This document shows positions 58,879 through 64,000 of a stretch of 64,000 nt of DNA, piece by piece. Location of the stretch: positions 248,001 through 312,000 of the forward strand of contig JADJOP010000037.1 of NCBI GenBank assembly GCA_016713735.1, given 5' to 3'. Each line of letters opens with the position of its first letter. Position 1 is the first letter of the stretch. The position numbers and the translations under genes were made by a program. The stretch is from Bryobacterales bacterium (GTDB lineage Bacteria > Acidobacteriota > Terriglobia > Bryobacterales > Bryobacteraceae). A model generated the notes under the pieces. The model did not search any database and was not told the origin of the DNA. It was given only the letters and a program-made list of their open reading frames with translations.

Positions 58879-59472
58879 ATGCGCTTCCGGGGAGTTCTGC
58901 TACTTGTTTCCAGCATCTTGTTGGCTGGCGAATGCCGTAATGTCACGCCCCTCCAGCAGGGCACGCTCGAAGTCATCGCCTACGATTCCATCGGCAACCG
59001 CCTGCCCGTGGGCGACGCCGAACTGTTCGATGGCTCGAAGGAAGAGCCGCGCTACACCACGCGAACCGGCGTCCTGCAACACGTCGACGAGGGCCACTAC
59101 ACATTGCACGCGCACGTCGCGGGCTTCAAGAGCGCCATGAGCCGCGTCTACGTCGCGCCGGGGAAAACGCAGGTCCGCGTGCAAATGCAGTTGGGCACCA
59201 TCACCGGCTGTCCAACCTACGTCACCCTCCGCGGCAAAGTCTCCCCCATCTCAGGCCGCAAGGACCGCTGGCTCAAAATCACACCCCTCCACGGCCCCGG
59301 CGGCACCGACACACCCATACAGCCCGACGGCTCCTTCCACGTCGAAGGCCTTGATGGCGGCCAGTATCTCCTCATCGTCACTGAGGACGGCAAGCCCCGC
59401 CACATGCAGGTGGTCAACCTGGGCGGCTTCAATGGCCCCGACACCGTCAACCTCAAACTCCCCCCAGGCTGA
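58879..59472 (+). CDS. Exported protein with carboxypeptidase-regulatory-like beta domains
   Basis: A 197-residue protein with signal-like MRFRGVLLLVSSILLAGEC. Two beta-sandwich segments follow: LEVIAYDSIGNRLPVGDAEL, with GHYTLHAHVAGFKSAM, and LRGKVSPISGRKDRWLKITP, with GQYLLIVTEDGKPRH. The pattern resembles CarboxypepD_reg-like domains that stabilise envelope proteins. The AGEC at the signal end does not satisfy a normal lipobox. Function unknown. It stands alone between DUF1569 and a LamG-like gene on the same strand. Confidence 0.7.
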   Translation: MRFRGVLLLVSSILLAGECRNVTPLQQGTLEVIAYDSIGNRLPVGDAELFDGSKEEPRYTTRTGVLQHVDEGHYTLHAHVAGFKSAMSRVYVAPGKTQVRVQMQLGTITGCPTYVTLRGKVSPISGRKDRWLKITPLHGPGGTDTPIQPDGSFHVEGLDGGQYLLIVTEDGKPRHMQVVNLGGFNGPDTVNLKLPPG

Positions 59473-59505
59473 CGCCACCAACCTCACCGTGTCATCGTAG
59501 GGTCG

Positions 59506-60744
59506 ATGCCCCGCGCGATCGCCCTTCTCCTCTCCCTCGCCCTCACCCTCCCCGCCGCCGAATATGACCGCCGCGTCGCCGAAGTCACGCGCACGCCTGG
59601 CTTCGCCGCCTTCTGGGACTTCGTCAAACGCGAACCCGCCGCCAACGGCACGCCCCGCTTCGACGCCCACAAACCCAAGCGCGAATCCGCCGACCTCCGC
59701 CTCGATGCCGTCAACTACGTCCTTGACTACTGGAACGAAGGCCGCCCCGCCACCTACGCCGACTTCCCGCTCCTCAACGAAGGCCCCTTCGGGCAGGCCA
59801 TCCAGATCCGCAACGAAACCGACGCCGCCTTCCGCCCCGTCCTCCTTGTCCCGCGCGCCCGCCTGCACGGCTCCGGCATCGACGCCAAAGGACCAGCCCG
59901 CAGCGTCTCGCTCGTCGTCTGGCTCAAGCGCGAATCCGGCAACCACGCCATGGCCGGCATCTGGCACGAAGGCACCGACCTCCACGGCGCCGCCGGACTC
60001 GCCAAGCGCGTCGAACTCGGCCGCCGCCAATACGCCCTCTTCGCCGGACTCGCCGCCAACACCGCCGGCGTCGGCGCGCACGTGAGCGAAAACGGCGGCA
60101 AGAGCTTCGGCGACCGCTACGCGCGCAACCTCTCCGTCACGCCTGACCGCCTCAGCGGCAACTGGGACGTCGCCGCCTTCGCCTTCGACAACGCAAAAAA
60201 CACCGTCACCTCTTATTTGAATGGTGAAGCCAAGGACTACTGGATCGACGACCCGGCCAAGCACCCCTTCTTCCAATGGCCCGCCCGCGGCTGGCTGCAA
60301 GCCCAACTCGCCGCCATGCCCGGCGAGCAACCCGGCGAAGACGCCGCCTTCCCGCGCGACCAGTTCTACTCACCGCCCGAAGGCAAGCCGCTGCGCCGCA
60401 CGCGTGTCAGCGAAAGCGCCACGCATCGGGTGGAACTCCACGAGTTCGCTTTCACCAAGGTGCGCGTCACGCTCACACACGGCCCCAGCGGCCGCTTCCG
60501 CGAAATCGTGTCGCGCGAGTTGATGAGCCTGCGCGCCAATCCGTTTTGGTTCGCGCATGATCTCTACTCCCCCGACGGCATCGACAACGGCGGGCCCTTC
60601 ACCATCGGCCGCGTCATCCACAGTTCGCGCAGCGTCGGCCTCACCGGCTGGATCGGCGGCGTCGCCGTCTTCACCCGCGCCCTCGACGCCAAACACATGC
60701 GCCGCCTCGCCGCCATCGCCGCCCAGGGCAACATCAAGCCCTGA
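59506..60744 (+). CDS. Exported LamG/concanavalin-like domain protein
   Basis: A 412-residue secreted protein. After the signal (MPRAIALLLSLALTLPAAE) come GFAAFWDFVKREPAANGTPR, a region with ARSVSLVVWLKRESGNHAMA, and a C-terminal GGPFTIGRVIHSSRSVGLTG followed by IGGVAVFTRALDAKHMRRL. The last block is the GYIDEVRIYNRALS-like end typical of LamG/Laminin_G_3 jelly-roll domains, which bind carbohydrate. The gene lies in the region of sugar-acid and polysaccharide genes, but the ligand is unknown. Confidence 0.72.
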   Translation: MPRAIALLLSLALTLPAAEYDRRVAEVTRTPGFAAFWDFVKREPAANGTPRFDAHKPKRESADLRLDAVNYVLDYWNEGRPATYADFPLLNEGPFGQAIQIRNETDAAFRPVLLVPRARLHGSGIDAKGPARSVSLVVWLKRESGNHAMAGIWHEGTDLHGAAGLAKRVELGRRQYALFAGLAANTAGVGAHVSENGGKSFGDRYARNLSVTPDRLSGNWDVAAFAFDNAKNTVTSYLNGEAKDYWIDDPAKHPFFQWPARGWLQAQLAAMPGEQPGEDAAFPRDQFYSPPEGKPLRRTRVSESATHRVELHEFAFTKVRVTLTHGPSGRFREIVSRELMSLRANPFWFAHDLYSPDGIDNGGPFTIGRVIHSSRSVGLTGWIGGVAVFTRALDAKHMRRLAAIAAQGNIKP

Positions 60745-60776
60745 CGGAACCGCGAGGCTCGCCGAGCGGTGCGCCC

Positions 60777-62727
60777 CTACGCCCGCCGCACCGGCAGCCA
60801 GCGCGACCGCGCCCCCGTGGCATGGAAGAACGCATTGGCCACCGCCGGAGCCACGGAGATGATCGGCGTCTCGCCCGCGCCCACCGAAGGCAGGTCCGTG
60901 CGGTTCAGCAGCGTGATCTCAAACTTCGGCACATCGGCAAAGCGCGGCACGCGATAGCGCGCAAAGGCGCCGTTGCGCAGCTTGCCGCCGTCGAACTCCA
61001 TCGCCTCATAGAGCGCCCCGCCGAGCCCTTGGATCAGCGAGCCCTCCACCTGCGCCCGCAGGTTCGACGGGTTCATGATCGCCCCGCACTCATAGGCCGC
61101 GTGAAACTCGATCACCTTCACCGGCCGCCCCCGGCGCCTCCGGCACTTCCACCTCGCAGCACGCGGCGATGTACGACCCCTTCTCCGTGCCGCACGCCAG
61201 GCCCACGCCCACGTTCGGCCGCCGTTGCTTGCGCCGCGCGTTCCAGTTGAACTTCGCCGCCACCGCCTGCAACACATCCTTCAGGCGCGGATTGTCGATG
61301 TGCGCCAGCCGGAACTCCAGCGGATCCACGCCCGCCAGTTGCGCCAGCTCATCCATGAAACATTCCCGCGCGTAATTGTTCGTCGTCGCCGCGATGCCGC
61401 GATACGAACCCTCGCGCATCGGCGAATCGCTGTCGTAATAGCGCGTCCGCGTGTGGGCGATTTGGTAGGGCGTGGCAATCGCCGCCGTGCCCGGGTTGTA
61501 GGCCGCGAAGTCCCACGCCGTGATGCGGCCCTTGGCATCCAGCGCCGCCTCGATCTCCCACAGCCCCGCCGGGCGGAACACCGCCCAGGCAAACTCCTCG
61601 GCCCGCGTCCAGCGCAGCTTCACCGGCTTGCCGCACTCCTTCGCGAGGCGCGCCGCTTCAATCGCGCACTCGCCCGTGTGCTTGCCGCCAAAGCCGCCGC
61701 CCATATCGGGCACAATCACCCGCGCCTGCCCCGGCGTCAAATGAAACGCCTGCTCCAACTGCTGCTTCACGCCGAACGGATTCTGCGTCCCGGTCCACAC
61801 CGTCAGCTTCCCGTTCACCCACTCCGCCACGGCCGCCCGCGGCTCCATCGGCGCGTGTTGAATGAACGGCGCATAGTAGCTCTGCCGCAGCTTCTTCGCC
61901 ACCCGCGCCAGCGTCTCCACCGGCGAGCCCTTCACCTGGTCGCGCGGCCGCCCCGCCGTCGCCTTGAGCACCGCCGCCACTTCCGACGACGCCGGATGCG
62001 GCTTGGTGTCCCACTGCGCGCTGGCCGCCAGCGCCTCAATCGCTTTGCGCGCGGCGAACGAGGTCGGCGCGGTCACTCCGGCGAAGTTCTTGTCCTGCGT
62101 GAGCGTCACGCCCGCCATCTTTGAGACGGCGCCCGCGTCCACCGCGCGCAGCGTCGCGTTGTACACCGGCGCGCGTAGAATCGCCCCGTACACCATCCCC
62201 GGCCGTTTGATGTCGGACGGATACTCGTGCGCCCCGGTGACGATAGCCCGCCCATGTATGTGGCCGTGCGGCGTGCCGAACACATCCCACTCGTCCACCG
62301 GCGTCTCCGCCGCTTTCCCCGCCACGGCGACGGCGGCTTTCCTCACCGCGGGAATGGTGGAAGGCGTCGTCCGCGACCCGGCCGTGATCCCATCGTCCGG
62401 GCACAGCTCCGTATCGGCCAGCACCACGCGCACCTTCTCGAGCGGCACGCCCAACTCCTCGGCCACCGCCATGGCGATCTGCGTGCGCGAGCCCTGCCCG
62501 CACTCCACCTTGCCCGAGTACACCGTCACCGTGCCGTCGGCCGCGCGCTGAATTCGCGCCCCCGGCTTGGTCCCCTGCGCCGGCGCGGGCGAGGCGCTGA
62601 GCCAGATGATGAGCCCGGCCACTTCGATGAACTCGCGCCGCCGCACCGGGAAGTCATAGGCCGGCCCTTCGCGCAGCTCCTTGCGGTCGGGCTCCTGCAG
62701 AATCGGGTCGTCGAAGCGCTCAGCCAT
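60777..62727 (-). pseudogene. Molybdopterin-binding large subunit of a xanthine-dehydrogenase-family enzyme, frameshifted
   Basis: From ATG 62727 a Tat-like N-terminus (PVRRREFIEVAGLII) leads into the molybdenum hydroxylase large subunit: VYSGKVECGQGSRTQIAMAV, MGGGFGGKHTGECAIEAARL, GSYRGIAATTNNYARECFM. The frame breaks near 61130 and the C-terminus (KVIEFHAAYECGAIMNPSN, PSVGAGETPIISVAPAVANA with the catalytic Glu) runs on in another frame to 60777. Removing one C from CCCCC at 61128-61132 (plus strand) restores about 649 residues. The single-subunit layout resembles isoquinoline 1-oxidoreductase beta (IorB). It overlaps the small Fe-S subunit by 8 bases. Confidence 0.82.
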
Positions 62728-63217
62728 TTCGCTTGCCTCCCTTCGCCGCCGGCATGCCGAGCGCCGCCGCCATCCGCACCGCCGCCACGATGTTCGTATA
62801 CCCGCAACACCGGCAGAGGCTCCCGTTCAGGCTCTCGACAATCTGCGCCTCGGTCGGCCGCGGCGTCTTCTTCAGCAGCGCCGTGGTGCGCAGCACCATC
62901 CCCGGCGTGCAATAGCCGCACTGCATCGCCGTCGCATCGAGAAACGCCTGCTGCACCGGATGCAGCTTGCCGCCCGGCGCGGCCAGCCCTTCGATGGTCG
63001 TGATGGCCTTGCCCACCGCCATTCGCACCGGCATCGTGCACGAGGTCACCGGCGCGCCGTCGAGCAACACGGTGCACGCCCGGCACTGCCCCTCGCCGCA
63101 GCCATACTTGGTGCCCGTCAGCGCCAGGTCTTCGCGCAACACGTCCAACAGCGGACGCGAGGGATCGGTGTCCACCGCGCGCGCGCGTCCATTCACTGTG
63201 AGTGTGTATTTGGCCAT
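62720..63217 (-). CDS. [2Fe-2S]-binding small subunit of a molybdenum hydroxylase
   Basis: A 165-residue protein with a plant-ferredoxin-type cluster (Cys40, 45, 48 and 60; YGCGEGQCRACTVL) and a four-helix cluster (Cys100, 103, 135 and 137; MQCGYCTPGM, LCRCCGY). This is the small subunit pattern of xanthine dehydrogenase, CO dehydrogenase and isoquinoline oxidoreductase (IorA-like). It passes electrons from the molybdenum site. It is coupled by 8 bases to the large subunit. No FAD subunit is nearby. The substrate is unknown. Confidence 0.92.
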   Translation of the reverse strand: MAKYTLTVNGRARAVDTDPSRPLLDVLREDLALTGTKYGCGEGQCRACTVLLDGAPVTSCTMPVRMAVGKAITTIEGLAAPGGKLHPVQQAFLDATAMQCGYCTPGMVLRTTALLKKTPRPTEAQIVESLNGSLCRCCGYTNIVAAVRMAAALGMPAAKGGKRNG

Positions 63218-63287
63218 TCCGGTGCGCCTCGCTTGACCACGCTATCGCACCCGCCCCGGGGGATCAACCACAGCGTCGCGTGCAGGA

Positions 63288-64000
63288 CTACGCGTGCCCG
63301 CCCGGCCCCAGCGCCGCTTCTTCCACCAGTTCCACGCGAATGCGCGCCCGCTCCTCGTCCAACTGCTCCGGCGTCGCCCCTAACTCGCGCAGGATGCTGT
63401 CGGTCATCGCCAGCGCCACCTCGCCCTCGCCGGCGAACACCTCATCGGCCCCGGCCCGCCGCAGTATGCCCGCCTGCTTCAGGAAGTCCACCCGCGACAC
63501 CACGAACAGCCTGGGATTGATTTGCCGCGCCACGCTGATGCCCACGCTCGCATCGGCCGCCCCGGATGAGCTGATGATCAGGCTCGCCGCCGTGGCCACG
63601 CCCGCCTGCTCCAACACCTCGCGCTGGTTGAAGTCGCCGTACACCGCGCGAATGCCGCGCGCCCGCAGCGCCTTGTGCGTGTCGATGTTCATCTCGATGA
63701 TGGTCGGCTCAATGCCGCGCTCGCTCAGCAGCCGCGTCACAATGCGCCCGATCGGCCCGTAGCCGACAATCACCGCGCGGTGCGATGAGCGGCTGCCGCC
63801 CTCCTCCTCGCGCTCCTCGGCCAACCCGCTGGCCGCCCGCCGGTTCAGCAACCGCCACAACCACACGCGCCGCTCGAGCGCCGCCTCCATCGGAGTCACC
63901 AGCCGGCACAGCATCGGATTGACAAGGATCGACACGATCGCCGCCGCCACCAGCGGATTCATCGCCTCCTTCGGCAGCGCCCCCACCTCCGTTCCCAGGT
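63288..64000 (-). CDS. CPA2 cation:proton antiporter with TrkA-N domain, C-terminal part (continues beyond window)
   Basis: The reading frame is open to the right edge (GTEVGALPKEAMNPL) and ends at 63288. The visible part has the last membrane helices (AAAIVSILVNPMLCRLV), then the NAD-binding TrkA-N domain (AVIVGYGPIGRIVTRLL; YGDFNQREVLEQAGV; SLIISSSGAADASV) and ends acidic. This is the C-terminal half of YbaL/KefB-like antiporters that exchange K+ or Na+ for protons under control of NAD-binding and glutathione-type ligands. The GTG at 63986 is only an internal codon. Confidence 0.85.
   Translation of the reverse strand, partial: LGTEVGALPKEAMNPLVAAAIVSILVNPMLCRLVTPMEAALERRVWLWRLLNRRAASGLAEEREEEGGSRSSHRAVIVGYGPIGRIVTRLLSERGIEPTIIEMNIDTHKALRARGIRAVYGDFNQREVLEQAGVATAASLIISSSGAADASVGISVARQINPRLFVVSRVDFLKQAGILRRAGADEVFAGEGEVALAMTDSILRELGATPEQLDEERARIRVELVEEAALGPGGHA

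Noticed and set aside
1..64000. tRNA genes, rRNA genes, CRISPR arrays, insertion sequences, prophage genes
   Set aside because: No tRNA arm pattern, no regularly spaced repeats, no transposase or integrase motif and no terminal inverted repeats were found by reading; a dedicated scan would be needed to exclude short RNAs.

Overview
The window looks like a chromosomal segment of an acidobacterium of the Solibacteres/Bryobacterales type. The sequence is GC-rich. It carries a TonB-dependent receptor with an N-terminal carboxypeptidase-regulatory domain, a secreted protein with the Solibacter-type C-terminal domain (TIGR03437), a sulfatase with HEAT-like repeats, PQQ-type propeller enzymes and a PEGA-domain Ser/Thr kinase. 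This assignment rests on gene families only; no rRNA or other phylogenetic marker locus is present. I see no tRNA, rRNA, CRISPR array, insertion sequence or prophage.

Layout. 0-11 kb: secreted catabolic enzymes (polysaccharide deacetylase end, diheme PQQ dehydrogenase, dienelactone hydrolase, esterase, sulfatase, amidohydrolase, PQQ-like propeller) with an ECF sigma factor and its membrane partner. 11-18 kb: small membrane protein, lipoprotein, TonB receptor, and a DUF3311/sodium-solute symporter pair. 18-27.6 kb: DHH phosphoesterase, DUF1801 protein, fumarylacetoacetate hydrolase-like gene, DUF4139 protein, YjbQ, a beta-barrel-like protein with a response regulator, a NicO-type metal permease, a cysteine-cluster protein and a proline-rich/glycine-zipper protein. 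27.8-34.4 kb: housekeeping block dusB-rnhA-nadD converging on ribE-ribD-ftsY, then a PEGA-domain kinase. 34.4-40.5 kb: GMC oxidoreductase with its Tat-signal small subunit, fused alpha/beta E1 dehydrogenase, SufU-like scaffold, radical SAM protein and Nudix hydrolase. 40.5-49.6 kb: second ECF sigma operon, TPR protein, glycosyltransferase, and a LuxC/LuxE-like pair (acyl reductase plus adenylate-forming enzyme) back to back with an alpha/beta hydrolase. 50.2-64 kb: DinB protein, membrane-embedded spermidine-synthase-like protein, a MerR regulator coupled to a tiny 12-cysteine metallothionein-like peptide, rlmH, TIGR03437 protein, xylonate-dehydratase-like enzyme, LamG-like protein, a molybdenum hydroxylase gene pair and the end of a TrkA-N antiporter.

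Many adjacent genes overlap by 4 bases (ATGA or GTGA), so translationally coupled operons are the rule. The best novelty candidate is the 42-residue cysteine-rich peptide at 53.6 kb. It sits in a two-gene operon with a MerR regulator behind a perfect MerR-type palindrome in a stretched promoter spacer.

Two window-scale signals deserve attention. First, at least four genes, probably five, are broken by a single-base indel, four of them in short homopolymers; this looks like sequencing or assembly error more than biology. Second, the plus strand changes from strongly G-rich on the left to C-rich on the right irrespective of gene direction, which would fit a replication terminus in or near the middle of the window.
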